Shown in pieces: positions 17,931 through 26,399 of a stretch of DNA of 47,297 bases (the stretch's first letter is position 1; each line of letters opens with the position of its first letter). The stretch is from Candidatus Gastranaerophilales bacterium (lineage in GTDB: Bacteria > Cyanobacteriota > Vampirovibrionia > Gastranaerophilales > Gastranaerophilaceae): positions 1-47,297 of the forward strand of contig CANRHZ010000009.1 in NCBI GenBank assembly GCA_947630535.1. Reading direction: 5' to 3'. Below the pieces are notes generated by a model that ran no database searches, had not been told where the DNA came from, and saw only the letters and a program-made list of their open reading frames with translations. The translations under genes and the position numbers were made by a program.

Positions 17931-18564
17931 TATTTATATCCGATAAATCGTTTTGGATAAGATAATCTCTAACCTTATCAAGCCCGCTTTTTATTATTCT
18001 TGAAATTCTTGAAGCCGAAATTGAAAATTCCTCGGAAAGTTCCATTAATTTCTTTTCTTTAAAAAACTTTCCTTCTATTAATTCTTTTTCCCTTTTTGGA
18101 AGTTCGGATATTGCTTTTCTTAAAAGCAGGGACATTTGTTCAAATTCGTATGCTTCTTCGGGGTTTTTTCTTAAGTCTTTAACTTCAATGGGCTTTTCTT
18201 GCTCAAGCATTTCATCTGTTGATAATATTGTTTTATAGATGGCTTCTCTTAAATCGTTTTTATCTGCTTCAATATCATCATGGGTGTATTTAACACCATG
18301 CCATCTGTATCTTCTTCTTAATTCGTTTCTGATTGCCCATTTAATTGCAGTTGTTAAATAAGAATCCGTATAAACTTCGTCACCGTCCTCTTTATTGGCA
18401 AAAAGCACATCTATAGTTTGTATCCCGATATTTATGAGCTCATCAAACTCAACCAAGTGTTGTGCGGCCATAGTTTTATATTCAACTTTAACAATCTTAT
18501 TGATTAAACCAAGATACTGCCTTAGTCTTGCGTTGTGTTCAATTTTTTCTCTTGTGCTTTCCAT
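17923..18564 (-). CDS. alternative sigma-70 family factor
   Basis: A smaller sigma factor of 213 residues with regions 2, 3 and 4. Region 2 is seen in FDELINIGIQTIDVLF and LTTAIKWAIRNELRRRYRW, and region 4 in ISELPKREKELIEGKFF with the helix-turn-helix ELSEEFSISASRISRII. The linker between them is long and acidic. It lacks region 1, so it is a group 3-type factor controlling a regulon that cannot be named here. No anti-sigma factor or flagellar, sporulation or stress gene is adjacent. ATG 18564 is preferred because it leaves the natural start MESTREKIEH; ATG 18606 would add 14 residues. Confidence 0.85.
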   Translation of the reverse strand: MESTREKIEHNARLRQYLGLINKIVKVEYKTMAAQHLVEFDELINIGIQTIDVLFANKEDGDEVYTDSYLTTAIKWAIRNELRRRYRWHGVKYTHDDIEADKNDLREAIYKTILSTDEMLEQEKPIEVKDLRKNPEEAYEFEQMSLLLRKAISELPKREKELIEGKFFKEKKLMELSEEFSISASRISRIIKSGLDKVRDYLIQNDLSDINKN

Positions 18565-18653
18565 TTTATTTTTCTTGAAAATTGAGATACAGTTTGAAGA
18601 TAACATAAAAAAAGCTTATTTTCAAACAATGTTACAAAAAATGAATTTATAAC

Positions 18654-18682
18654 TTGACAACAGGCTTTGTTTTTAATAGTTT
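18654..18682 (+). promoter_or_regulatory. rplJL promoter
   Basis: TTGACA, 17 bases, TAGTTT (18677-18682). Transcription would start near 18690, at the beginning of the L10 leader. Confidence 0.65.
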
Positions 18683-18689
18683 AGATAAG

Positions 18690-18813
18690 TACCAAAGACG
18701 ATAGGCGACTGTTTATGTCTTAATTTCCTATTCAGGTCAAAAAAACATAACCTTTAGTTTACCGTTTTTGTGCATACAAATTTATTTTTAGTAAACATCT
18801 AAAGAAAGGTTAT
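18690..18813 (+). promoter_or_regulatory. ribosomal protein L10 leader
   Basis: The block CCAAAGACGATAGGCGACTG followed by CTTAATTTCCTATTCAGGTC matches the conserved L10 leader, which the L10-L12 complex binds to repress its own operon. Downstream, ATAACCTTT (18747-18755) pairs with AAAGGTTAT (18805-18813), and GTTTAC (18757-18762) pairs with GTAAAC (18791-18796). This hairpin buries the rplJ ribosome site AAAGG. Confidence 0.8.
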
Positions 18814-18817
18814 CATT

Positions 18818-19336
18818 ATGACAACAAAGGCTTTTAAAAACGAAAAAATTGATAAATTCAAAAAAAGTTTTGAAAATGCCAAAGTTGCGGTTGTGACCGA
18901 TTATCGAGGTTTAACGGTTGAGGAAATTACCGAATTAAGACGCTCCCTTCAAAAACAGGATTGTGATTATACGGTAACAAAAAATACTCTCTGTAAAATC
19001 GCATCAAAAGGAACTCAGTTTGAGGCAATAGAATCAATTCTTAAGGGGCCTTCTGCAATTGCATTTGGTTTCGGGGATGAAGTTGCCGCAGCAAAAATTC
19101 TTTCAAAATTCATCAAAGACAATAAAAAAGGTGAAATTATCGGTGCGGTTTTGGACGGAAACCTGCTATCGGCTGATGAAGCGAAAAAACTTGCAAATCT
19201 TCCTTCAAAAGAAGAACTTTATGCAAAAATTCTCGGTTCTATCAATTCGCCCGCTTCAGGCATTGTATACTCTATCAATGGCGTTATGAGCGCATTAGTC
19301 AGAGCAATTGACGCTGTTAGCAAAACAAAAGCATAA
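18818..19336 (+). CDS. rplJ: 50S ribosomal protein L10
   Basis: The stalk base protein that anchors L7/L12 dimers to the 50S subunit and represses its own operon by binding the leader. The length is 172 residues. Conserved blocks are [17 protein letters not shown] and [13 protein letters not shown], and the C-terminal helix that binds L12 is present ([20 protein letters not shown]). The first gene of a two-gene operon with rplL, 25 bases upstream of it. The usual upstream rplK-rplA pair is not in the window. Confidence 0.96.
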   Translation: MTTKAFKNEKIDKFKKSFENAKVAVVTDYRGLTVEEITELRRSLQKQDCDYTVTKNTLCKIASKGTQFEAIESILKGPSAIAFGFGDEVAAAKILSKFIKDNKKGEIIGAVLDGNLLSADEAKKLANLPSKEELYAKILGSINSPASGIVYSINGVMSALVRAIDAVSKTKA

Positions 19337-19361
19337 GAAAAATAATAAGGAGAAATTAAAA

Positions 19362-19745
19362 ATGAGTAATGTTGAATCAATTTTAGAATCAATTGAAAAA
19401 TTAACTTTAATCGAAGCTTCGGAATTGGTTAAAGCTATGGAAGAAAAATTCGGTGTTAGCGCTGCTGCTCCCGTTGCAGTTGCTGCTGCTCCCGTTGCAG
19501 GTGCCGCAGGTGATGCTGCAAGTGCTGATGCTCCTTCCGAAGTAACCGTTGTATTGGCTAATGCCGGCGCAAACAAAATTCCGGTTCTTAAAATCGTTAG
19601 AGAAATCACCGGTCTTGGCTTAAAAGAAGCAAAAGACTTAGTTGACGGCGCTCCTAAACCGATTAAAGAAAACGTTAAAAAAGAAGAAGCAGAAGAATTA
19701 AAGAAAAAACTTGAAGAAGCAGGCGCTACTGTAGAAATCAAATAG
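19362..19745 (+). CDS. rplL: 50S ribosomal protein L7/L12
   Basis: The stalk protein that recruits and activates translational GTPases (127 residues). The N-terminal dimerisation domain ([19 protein letters not shown]) is joined by an Ala/Val/Pro-rich hinge (about residues 35-60) to the globular C-terminal domain ([20 protein letters not shown]). ATG 19362 follows AAGGAG and gives the standard N terminus. A strong terminator follows. Confidence 0.97.
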   Translation: MSNVESILESIEKLTLIEASELVKAMEEKFGVSAAAPVAVAAAPVAGAAGDAASADAPSEVTVVLANAGANKIPVLKIVREITGLGLKEAKDLVDGAPKPIKENVKKEEAEELKKKLEEAGATVEIK

Positions 19746-19767
19746 TTTCTTTTTTATTCAATATTTT

Positions 19768-19801
19768 AAAGGCTCTTTTATTCAAAAGAGCCTTTATTTT
19801 T
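19768..19801 (+). terminator. rplJL terminator
   Basis: AAAGGCTCTTTT and AAAAGAGCCTTT form a perfect 12-bp stem around ATTC, followed by ATTTTTG. Confidence 0.95.
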
Positions 19802-19885
19802 GTTAACTTTTTTAACAAATAATTCAAATTAGAGCAATTTTTTTGAATGAGCGTTTTATTCATGGATGTCATTCTGGAGAAAACA

Positions 19886-21151
19886 ATGAATATCAACCTT
19901 AAAGCGGGGGTGCAAAGTTTCCTGTATGCACCGGAATTTAAGGGATGTAACGACCCAAAGACCCGCATTAAACGAAAAGAAAATAAGGAAATAAAATATA
20001 TTGCGCCTTCACAAAAGACCGGCATATTAATGTCTTTGTCTGCGATTGTTGTTAGTATGTTTGCGCTTAAAGGGAAACGAACATTTTTCTTTAACAGGAA
20101 AAAAGCAACCGACGTTGCAAAAAAAGGCGCTTCATTACTTTATCAAAAAGGCAAAAAAAGTTTCATAGACTCATCAAACTCTCTTTTAGATAATGTTACC
20201 CTAAAAAACGGAAGGGCAATATGTAAAGACGGAAACGGTTTTAGCGGCTTTTTGAAAACTGTTACAAATAGCGGCAAAAAAGTGGCAATTAAATTCAAAA
20301 ACGGCGAAATGACATCTTCCACAATAGATGATAAGCTTTATAAAACCTATTCCAAAATAGACTTAAATAAAAATAATGGCACGCATTCGGGATTATTCAA
20401 ATACTCTAAAGAAATAAAAGAATATATTTCAAAAACCGGTATAAAAAAATACAATGATATATATGATGAAAAAGGAAATCTTGTAAGGCATATTGCTTAT
20501 GATACAAACGGCGATATGAGTGCTATGGATTTTATAAAAGGCAAAATTGCTTCATTTGGAAGAAGTTCATCCGATAAGGGTGTTTATGCTGAAATATATA
20601 ACCAAAAAGGAAAAATTACAAAAACAATAAAAAGCGAATTTACAGACAATACGGGCGGATTTATTGTAATTTCAAAAAAAGGAAAGAGCCAAACAGTAAA
20701 AAGAGGGTATACTTCATTTAATGCAAGCAATCCTTTTTATGAATTTAAAATAGATAACCCGACTTCCGTTAGCGAATACAAAAACGGAGTTAAAAGAAGC
20801 TCAATCTGGCAGAATAAAACAAATTTAGGCGAAATTGTATACGTCAATGAATCTAATCAAGGGTCCGTTTTGACTTCTAAAAACAATAAAACAGGAAACA
20901 GTATTTTCTCTTTTGCTTCCGAGATAAGGGGAATAAAAAGAAAAGTTGTGATGGACAAAAACGGTACTGTGACTATTTGTGGGATAAAAGACAGCGAATC
21001 TAAACAAAATATTGTACAAACCTTAATAAACAGACTTGAAACCACAATAAAAATGGCAAAAGAAAACGATTTTCAATACTCTTATGAAGGCTTAGATACT
21101 TTTTTAAATGAATTAAAAGCCAATCTATCAAAATTAGAAAATAAGAGCTAA
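19886..21151 (+). CDS. hypothetical protein with one membrane segment and YD-like repeats
   Basis: I do not recognise a family for this 421-residue protein. The start at ATG 19886 has GGAG upstream; an earlier ATG at 19847 lacks one. The N terminus, with FLYAPEFKG, precedes one hydrophobic segment (about residues 38-54, ILMSLSAIVVSMFAL). The remainder is hydrophilic and rich in Lys, Asn and Gly. It contains short units resembling strand-turn repeats: IYDEKGNLVRHIAYD, IYNQKGKITKTIKSE, VISKKGKSQTVKRGY and VMDKNGTVTICGI. Such 'D.xG' units recall YD/MORN-type beta repeats seen in surface proteins and toxins. It is monocistronic and convergent to the ribosomal operon. Confidence 0.8.
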   Translation: MNINLKAGVQSFLYAPEFKGCNDPKTRIKRKENKEIKYIAPSQKTGILMSLSAIVVSMFALKGKRTFFFNRKKATDVAKKGASLLYQKGKKSFIDSSNSLLDNVTLKNGRAICKDGNGFSGFLKTVTNSGKKVAIKFKNGEMTSSTIDDKLYKTYSKIDLNKNNGTHSGLFKYSKEIKEYISKTGIKKYNDIYDEKGNLVRHIAYDTNGDMSAMDFIKGKIASFGRSSSDKGVYAEIYNQKGKITKTIKSEFTDNTGGFIVISKKGKSQTVKRGYTSFNASNPFYEFKIDNPTSVSEYKNGVKRSSIWQNKTNLGEIVYVNESNQGSVLTSKNNKTGNSIFSFASEIRGIKRKVVMDKNGTVTICGIKDSESKQNIVQTLINRLETTIKMAKENDFQYSYEGLDTFLNELKANLSKLENKS

Positions 21152-21162
21152 AAAACATACAA

Positions 21163-21190
21163 ATAAAAAAAGACGGGATATAATCCCGCC
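21163..21190 (-). terminator. terminator of the alpha-type ribosomal operon
   Basis: On the minus strand GGCGGGAT and ATCCCGTC form a stem (one G-T pair) with a three-base loop, followed by seven Ts, 26 bases after rpsI. Confidence 0.9.
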
Positions 21191-21215
21191 GCAATTAGAT
21201 ATATAAGCAATAAAA

Positions 21216-21620
21216 TTATCTTTTCGAGAATTGAAATCTTTTTCTTGCTCTTTTTCTGCCGTATTTTTTACGTTCTTTCACTCTCGAATCACGGGTTAAT
21301 AAACCTTCCTGTTTTAAGATGGGTTTATATTCTTCGTTCATTGCAAGCAATGCTCTTGATATTGCATGCTTAATTGCATCTGCCTGAGCGCTAACCCCGC
21401 CGCCTATTGTTTTAACTCTGATATCGAGTTTGTCTTGATTGTCGGTTAAAACGAGGGGTCTGTAAATTAACATTTCAAGTGAAGGGCGAGAACCAAAATA
21501 CCCTTTTAAGGTTTTTCCGTTAACAAAAATTCTGCCTTTGCCTGAAACTACTTTTGCAACAGCAATTGAGCATTTTCTTCTTCCGGTTTTTACAATTTCG
21601 TTTTTATTTTCAACTGCCAT
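21216..21620 (-). CDS. rpsI: 30S ribosomal protein S9
   Basis: A small-subunit protein whose C-terminal tail touches P-site tRNA. The length is 134 residues. TGRRKCSIAVAKV, GGGVSAQADAIKHAISRAL and the basic C terminus RKKYGRKRARKRFQFSKR are standard. Its start overlaps the rplM stop codon by one base. It is the last gene of the operon. Confidence 0.97.
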   Translation of the reverse strand: MAVENKNEIVKTGRRKCSIAVAKVVSGKGRIFVNGKTLKGYFGSRPSLEMLIYRPLVLTDNQDKLDIRVKTIGGGVSAQADAIKHAISRALLAMNEEYKPILKQEGLLTRDSRVKERKKYGRKRARKRFQFSKR

Positions 21621-22063
21621 TATTTGTTTTCTCCTTTAAATTCATACTTAACAGGTTTTTGAGCTTCGTGATTGTGTTTATCGCCAACATAAACCTTTAA
21701 TTTATTAAATTGCTCTGAGCCCAAAGTGTTATGCGGAAGCATACCTTTAATAGCCTTTTCTATAGGTTTTCTCGGGTCTTTTTCCATCATTTCTTTAAAG
21801 GATGCACTTCTTAAGCCGCCGGGGTAACCTGTGTGGTGATAATAGATTTTGTCGGTTTCTTTTGTACCTGTAACTTTTACTTTTTCAGCATTGATTATAA
21901 TAACAAAGTCGCCTGTATCAACATTTGGTGTGTATTGGGGTTTGTTTTTGCCGCGAAGAAGATTGGCGGCAACAACAGCAAGTCTTCCCAAATGCTGATC
22001 GGTTGCATCAATTAAGTGCCATTTTCTTTCAACTTCAAGCGGTTTTGCGCTATATGTTTTCAT
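21620..22063 (-). CDS. rplM: 50S ribosomal protein L13
   Basis: An early-assembly large-subunit protein of 147 residues. Conserved blocks are [44 protein letters not shown] and [15 protein letters not shown]. It lies between truA and rpsI in the usual truA-rplM-rpsI order. Confidence 0.97.
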   Translation of the reverse strand: MKTYSAKPLEVERKWHLIDATDQHLGRLAVVAANLLRGKNKPQYTPNVDTGDFVIIINAEKVKVTGTKETDKIYYHHTGYPGGLRSASFKEMMEKDPRKPIEKAIKGMLPHNTLGSEQFNKLKVYVGDKHNHEAQKPVKYEFKGENK

Positions 22064-22075
22064 TATTGTTGCCTT

Positions 22076-22843
22076 TCATTTTAATTTTTCAATGTATTCA
22101 TACGGATTATCATATCCGGTTTTTATTAGTGTAAGCCCTATGGCATCTGCATTTGCGCCCGCCTTTTGTCGGTCTTTTAATTCAAGCACCTCTTTCATAT
22201 AAGAAGGGTCGAGATTTTTTGACTCAATATAAAATAGGGTCCCCACTATTGCTCTTACCATATTGTACAAAAATCTGTTTGCCACAATATCAATAAGAAT
22301 ATATTCCGTATCTTTCTTAATATCTGCAAAATAAACATAACAGATTTTAGAAGGGTTATCTGATACGGATTTAAATCCACTAAAGTCAAATTCGCCAACA
22401 AGGTAGCTTAAAGCCTTTTTCATTCTTGATATATCAAGTTTAAGCCTTGTGTGAAAGACATTTGTATCAAACACACATCCCTTGAAGGCGGAATTGTTTA
22501 TTTTATACTGATAGTGCCTGTAAGTTGCGGATTTTTGCGCATGAAAGGAAGCAACACTTTCAATTTCAAAAACTCTCACGCTTTTTGGCAAAATCGAATT
22601 CAATGATGTCAGGAACTTTTTTTCGTTTTCTATCGGATTTTGAAAATCAAAGTGTGCGGATGTATGTTTCGCACTGACATTTTTGTCTGTTCTTCCCGAC
22701 ATAATGACCTTAGCGTATTTATTTTTTGTCAATGTGCAAATTGCCTTTGTAAGCTCTCCTTGAACCGTCTTTTCATTTTTTTGAATTTGTGAACCAAAAA
22801 AATCAGACCCTAAATATTCAAAAGAGATTTTATACCTTACCAA
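22076..22843 (-). CDS. truA: tRNA pseudouridine(38-40) synthase
   Basis: Isomerises uridines 38-40 in the tRNA anticodon arm (255 residues). The catalytic Asp lies in SGRTDKNVSAKHTSAHFDF. The family usually has GRTDAGVHA, so the residues after the Asp differ. MVRAIVGTLFYIESK is the conserved C-terminal block. The start codon is TTG, two bases after the rplQ stop, so initiation probably depends on coupling. It sits inside the ribosomal operon, as in many bacteria. Confidence 0.95.
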   Translation of the reverse strand: MVRYKISFEYLGSDFFGSQIQKNEKTVQGELTKAICTLTKNKYAKVIMSGRTDKNVSAKHTSAHFDFQNPIENEKKFLTSLNSILPKSVRVFEIESVASFHAQKSATYRHYQYKINNSAFKGCVFDTNVFHTRLKLDISRMKKALSYLVGEFDFSGFKSVSDNPSKICYVYFADIKKDTEYILIDIVANRFLYNMVRAIVGTLFYIESKNLDPSYMKEVLELKDRQKAGANADAIGLTLIKTGYDNPYEYIEKLK

Positions 22844-22845
22844 TT

Positions 22846-23274
22846 TTAAACCAATTGTATAAGTGCCATTTCAGCAGCATCACCACGTCTTGGTACAAGT
22901 CTTTGAATTCTTGTATAACCGCCGTTTCTTGATGCGTATTTTTTGCCTATTACAACAAACAACTGCCTTAAAGTTGATTGTTTGGGAAGTTTTTCCCCTT
23001 CTGAAAGTGAATCTTTTAATTCACCCGTTTCAACATTAATGTATTTGTCTGTTTCTTTATCAAAGATGTATTTAAGAGCTTGTCTCCTTGATGCAAGGTC
23101 GCCTTTCTTTGCAAAAGATATAATATTTTCCGCATAAGGTTTAAGCGCCTTTGCTCTTGCCATCGTAGTTGTTATTTCGCCATTTAAGAAAAGTTCTGTA
23201 GCCAAAGAACGCATAAGGGCTTTTCTTTGGTCAGCAGCCTTTGATAAGTGGTGTTTTTTGCATTGGTGTCTCAT
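22846..23274 (-). CDS. rplQ: 50S ribosomal protein L17
   Basis: A large-subunit protein near the exit tunnel. RKALMRSLATELFLNGEITTT is reduced here to its core RSLATELFLNGEITTTMARA. The C-terminal GGYTRIQRLVPRRGDAAEMA block is present. The length is 142 residues with a short insertion of acidic residues after KYIN. It is between rpoA and truA in the usual order. Confidence 0.96.
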   Translation of the reverse strand: MRHQCKKHHLSKAADQRKALMRSLATELFLNGEITTTMARAKALKPYAENIISFAKKGDLASRRQALKYIFDKETDKYINVETGELKDSLSEGEKLPKQSTLRQLFVVIGKKYASRNGGYTRIQRLVPRRGDAAEMALIQLV

Positions 23275-23296
23275 TTTTATTTACCTTTTATTTTTA

Positions 23297-24277
23297 CTAA
23301 ATTAATTCTAAGTCATCTACGCCTTCAGGGTTAGGTTGAAGGTCAAGTCCGAGTTCATGAAGCTTTTCGATTACTTCATCAGATGATTTTTTACCGAAAT
23401 TTTTAATATTCAATAAATCATGTTCGGATTTTTTCAATAATTCTGCCATTGAATTTATGCTTGCACGTTTTAAGCAGTTATACGCTCTAACGGAAAGTTC
23501 CAAATCTTCAATGGTATAGTTTGAACCCTGTTCTTCCGGTTCTTTTTCTTGAATATCTTCTGTTATTATTTGCGATGTAGCAGGTTGACCCGTTATGGCG
23601 GCAATTTGTTTAAAGTGGTCAATTAAGAGGTTTGCCGCTTTAGAGAGTGCAACATTAACATCAACAGAACCGTTTGACCAAATTTCAAGAGTTAATTTAT
23701 CGTAGTCAAGAACTTCGCCAACCCTAGTCGGTTCAACAACATAACTTACACGCTTAATTGGCATAAATGCAGCATCAATAGGAAGCATATCAATAGGCAT
23801 GCCGTTTTTCTGTTCTTTTAGAGGATCAATATTTATATAGCCTTTGCCCGTGCTTACAACTATATCAGCGTGGAATGAACCGCCTTCGGCTAATGTACAA
23901 ATCAAACAATCAGGGTTAACGATTTTAACACCTGAAGGAAGTTGAATATCGCTTGCCAAAACCGGCCCTTCTTTTGTTGCATCTATTCTTAAGTGTTGAA
24001 CTTCATCTGTTTCGCATTTTAAAACGAGTGATTTTAAATTCAACATAATGTCAATAACATCTTCAACGACGCCCGGAATTGAAGTGTATTCGTGAGTGAT
24101 ACCTTCAATTCTGACAGCCGTAACTGCCGCACCCTCTAAACTTGATAATAATACACGTCTTAAAGAGTTGCCTATTGTAGCTCCATATCCTCTTTCAAGG
24201 GGTTCAATGAAAAATTTACCGTACTGTGAGCCATCTGAGCTTGTTGTTGTATTTACGTTTTTAATTTTGAGTTCCAT
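23297..24277 (-). CDS. rpoA: RNA polymerase alpha subunit
   Basis: Forms the dimer platform for polymerase assembly and, through its C-terminal domain, contacts UP elements and activators. The length is 326 residues. The N-terminal domain has EPLERGYGATIGNSLRRVLLS; the C-terminal domain has LELSVRAYNCLKRASI and LLNIKNFGKKSSDEV. A linker rich in Glu separates them. It follows rpsD in the alpha operon. Coupled expression with the ribosomal proteins is expected. Confidence 0.98.
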   Translation of the reverse strand: MELKIKNVNTTTSSDGSQYGKFFIEPLERGYGATIGNSLRRVLLSSLEGAAVTAVRIEGITHEYTSIPGVVEDVIDIMLNLKSLVLKCETDEVQHLRIDATKEGPVLASDIQLPSGVKIVNPDCLICTLAEGGSFHADIVVSTGKGYINIDPLKEQKNGMPIDMLPIDAAFMPIKRVSYVVEPTRVGEVLDYDKLTLEIWSNGSVDVNVALSKAANLLIDHFKQIAAITGQPATSQIITEDIQEKEPEEQGSNYTIEDLELSVRAYNCLKRASINSMAELLKKSEHDLLNIKNFGKKSSDEVIEKLHELGLDLQPNPEGVDDLELI

Positions 24278-24294
24278 TATATATTCTCTCCTAA

Positions 24295-24897
24295 TTATTT
24301 AGAGTAGTATTCAATAACAAGTTGTTCTTTAAATTCAGGGTCCATTTCTTCTCTGTTGGGGACTCTGTCATAAGTGATTTGAAGATTGTCCTTGTCAACA
24401 TTTATCCATGCAAAGTTTAGAGCCAAATCTATTGATTCGATAACGGATTTAATGAACCCTTTGCTTGATTCTCTGACGGTAACCACATCCCCTGCTTTTA
24501 ATATATATGAAGGAACGTCAACCTTTTTACCGTTAACAAGAATGTGTGCGTGGTTAACTATTTGTCTTGCCTGTTTTCTTGTTATTGCAAACCCTGCTCT
24601 GAATAAAACATTATCAAGACGGCTTTCCAATATCTGAAGCATAATGGTACCTGTTACGCCGGTTCTTCTTGATGCGTTTTCATAATATTTTGCAAACTGT
24701 TTTTCAGACACTAAATATGTCAATCTTATTTTTTGTTTTTCTTTCAATTGAAGCGCATAATCCGAAGGTTTTTTTCTTGTTGCGCCATGCTGACCGGATG
24801 CGGTCGTTCTCATAGACGATGTCAATTTACGGTTGGACAAATCCTTGACACCGAAGTTTCTGAATAGTTTATTGTTTGGTCCTGTATATCTAGACAA
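24295..24897 (-). CDS. rpsD: 30S ribosomal protein S4
   Basis: A primary 16S rRNA binder and, in many bacteria, the translational regulator of this operon. The length is 200 residues, a zinc-free form (no N-terminal Cys cluster). The S4 domain is seen in ESRLDNVLFRAGFAITRKQA and VNHAHILVNGKKVDVPSY. The start codon is TTG with GGAG eight bases upstream, which may tune its level. It lies between rpsK and rpoA. Confidence 0.97.
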   Translation of the reverse strand: MSRYTGPNNKLFRNFGVKDLSNRKLTSSMRTTASGQHGATRKKPSDYALQLKEKQKIRLTYLVSEKQFAKYYENASRRTGVTGTIMLQILESRLDNVLFRAGFAITRKQARQIVNHAHILVNGKKVDVPSYILKAGDVVTVRESSKGFIKSVIESIDLALNFAWINVDKDNLQITYDRVPNREEMDPEFKEQLVIEYYSK

Positions 24898-24914
24898 TTT
24901 TATTGCTCCTTATG

Positions 24915-25301
24915 TTATACTCTACGTTTTTTAGGAGGACGGCATCCGTTGTGGGGGATGGGCGTAACATCCTTAATAAGTGTAATTTCAAGACCCGCAG
25001 CCTGAATTGCTCTTATAGCCGTTTCTCTGCCTGAGCCGGGCCCTTTAATAAATACTTCAACTTTTTTCATTCCCTGATCTATTGATTTTTTTGCAACCAG
25101 TTCAGCTGCTGATTGAGCTGCAAATGGAGTGCCTTTTCTTGCGCCTTTAAATCCGCATGCACCGGCTGATGCCCAAGCAACGGCATTACCTTGGGTGTCC
25201 GTTGAAGTTACAATGGTGTTATTAAATGTGCTTTGAATATGCACAACACCTTGCAATACATTCTTTCTTTCTTTCTTTTTGGTTTTTATAGGTTTAGCCA
25301 T
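24915..25301 (-). CDS. rpsK: 30S ribosomal protein S11
   Basis: A platform protein near the Shine-Dalgarno helix (128 residues). [38 protein letters not shown] and the C-terminal [15 protein letters not shown] are standard. It follows rpsM after a 35-base spacer. Confidence 0.97.
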   Translation of the reverse strand: MAKPIKTKKKERKNVLQGVVHIQSTFNNTIVTSTDTQGNAVAWASAGACGFKGARKGTPFAAQSAAELVAKKSIDQGMKKVEVFIKGPGSGRETAIRAIQAAGLEITLIKDVTPIPHNGCRPPKKRRV

Positions 25302-25336
25302 TATATTTATTCCTTTTTAGTAATCTTTTATGTTAA

Positions 25337-25705
25337 CTATTTTTTCTTACCTGCAATAGGTCCGGTTTTTTTACCACGTCTTGTTCTTGCGTTGGTTTTT
25401 GTTCTTTGACCTCTTACGGGAAGTTTTTTCTTGTGACGATAGCCTCTGTATGAGCCTATTTCTTGTAATCTTTTAATATTTAAAGATTCATTTCTTTTAA
25501 GGTCGCCTTCGATTGTATAGTGAGCGATTTCATTTCTTAATTTTTTAATATCCTCATCTGTTAAATCGTCGGTTCTTAAGTCTTCGCTGATGTTACATGC
25601 ACTCAATATATTTCTTGAAGCCGTTGGCCCGATTCCGTAAATATAGGTAAGTGCTATAACCATTCTTTTGTTACGGGGTAAATCAACCCCCACGAGTCTT
25701 GCCAT
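25337..25705 (-). CDS. rpsM: 30S ribosomal protein S13
   Basis: A head protein contacting P-site tRNA and the 50S subunit (122 residues). [31 protein letters not shown] and the basic tail [16 protein letters not shown] are standard. It follows rpmJ in the operon. Confidence 0.97.
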   Translation of the reverse strand: MARLVGVDLPRNKRMVIALTYIYGIGPTASRNILSACNISEDLRTDDLTDEDIKKLRNEIAHYTIEGDLKRNESLNIKRLQEIGSYRGYRHKKKLPVRGQRTKTNARTRRGKKTGPIAGKKK

Positions 25706-25744
25706 GTTATTTTAATCTCCTATTAGTTTTTCAAAATTGTTAAA

Positions 25745-25861
25745 TTACCCTTGTCTTTGTTTGTGTTTAGGGTATTTTTTGCAGACGACGGTAACTCGTC
25801 CCCTTCTTTTAATTACCTTGCAATCTTTGCAGATTGGTTTTACTGATGCTCTAACTTTCAT
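25745..25861 (-). CDS. rpmJ: 50S ribosomal protein L36
   Basis: A 38-residue zinc-binding protein, short enough to be missed by gene finders. Reading the minus strand from ATG 25861, it begins [19 protein letters not shown] and ends [12 protein letters not shown] before a TAA. The zinc ligands Cys11, Cys14, Cys27 and His33 are all present (C+ form). Its place between infA and rpsM is the classical one. The ATG is 15 bases after the infA stop codon. Confidence 0.97.
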   Translation of the reverse strand: MKVRASVKPICKDCKVIKRRGRVTVVCKKYPKHKQRQG

Positions 25862-25876
25862 TTTATTTTCCTTTAT

Positions 25877-26092
25877 TTATTTGAGTCTGTATGTAATTCT
25901 TCCTCTTGTGAGGTCATATGGCGTCATTTCAACCTTAACCTTATCGCCGGGGAGAATTCTTATAAAGTTTTTTCTGATTTTTCCCGAGATGTGGGCTAAA
26001 ATTTCATGTCCGTTTTCAAGCTCAACACGAAACATAGCGTTTGGCATAGCTTCAAGTATTGTTCCTTCAAATTCTATTACGTCTTTTGACAT
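25877..26092 (-). CDS. infA: translation initiation factor IF-1
   Basis: A 71-residue OB-fold protein that blocks the ribosomal A site during initiation. [39 protein letters not shown] and [13 protein letters not shown] are standard. ATG 26092 follows AAGGGA and gives the normal N terminus [10 protein letters not shown]; an upstream in-frame ATG (26134) does not. It is the first gene of the operon in this window: secY, adk and map, which often precede it, are absent. Confidence 0.97.
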   Translation of the reverse strand: MSKDVIEFEGTILEAMPNAMFRVELENGHEILAHISGKIRKNFIRILPGDKVKVEMTPYDLTRGRITYRLK

Positions 26093-26399
26093 TGGTTTCC
26101 CTTGTTGATTGTTCAAGTATAAACAATGATACATGTTGAAATCATAAAATCAAGCAAAATAAACAATCTCTAACAAAAAAATCCAATTTTTACATAAATT
26201 GTTTTTTTATATATAGAATATTATAAGTAATAATTACAGTCAAAAAGTCGCTATTTAAAAGGATTTTACCCGTATAATATTAAGTAATGTAACAATTTTA
26301 AAAAATATCTATTTATAGAAAAACAATTATTAAAATCTTCAAAAAAACAGGTTTTATGATATAATCAATTTTGGATAAATTAGTATTTAAAGGCAAAAA
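26093..26399. promoter_or_regulatory. 307-bp divergent intergenic region
   Basis: Very AT-rich with no ORF of note. On the plus strand TATAAT (26360-26365), followed by an AAAGG ribosome site, serves the prenyltransferase gene. On the minus strand the infA operon promoter should lie between about 26105 and 26160; TTGATT-TATCAT and TATACT are candidates but I cannot choose between them. No riboswitch or tRNA was seen. Confidence 0.45.

Noticed and set aside
19295-19741. Minus-strand ORF of 148 codons over rplL
   Set aside because: Its Ala/Ser-rich content mirrors the Ala-rich hinge of L7/L12. It is an artefact of codon bias.
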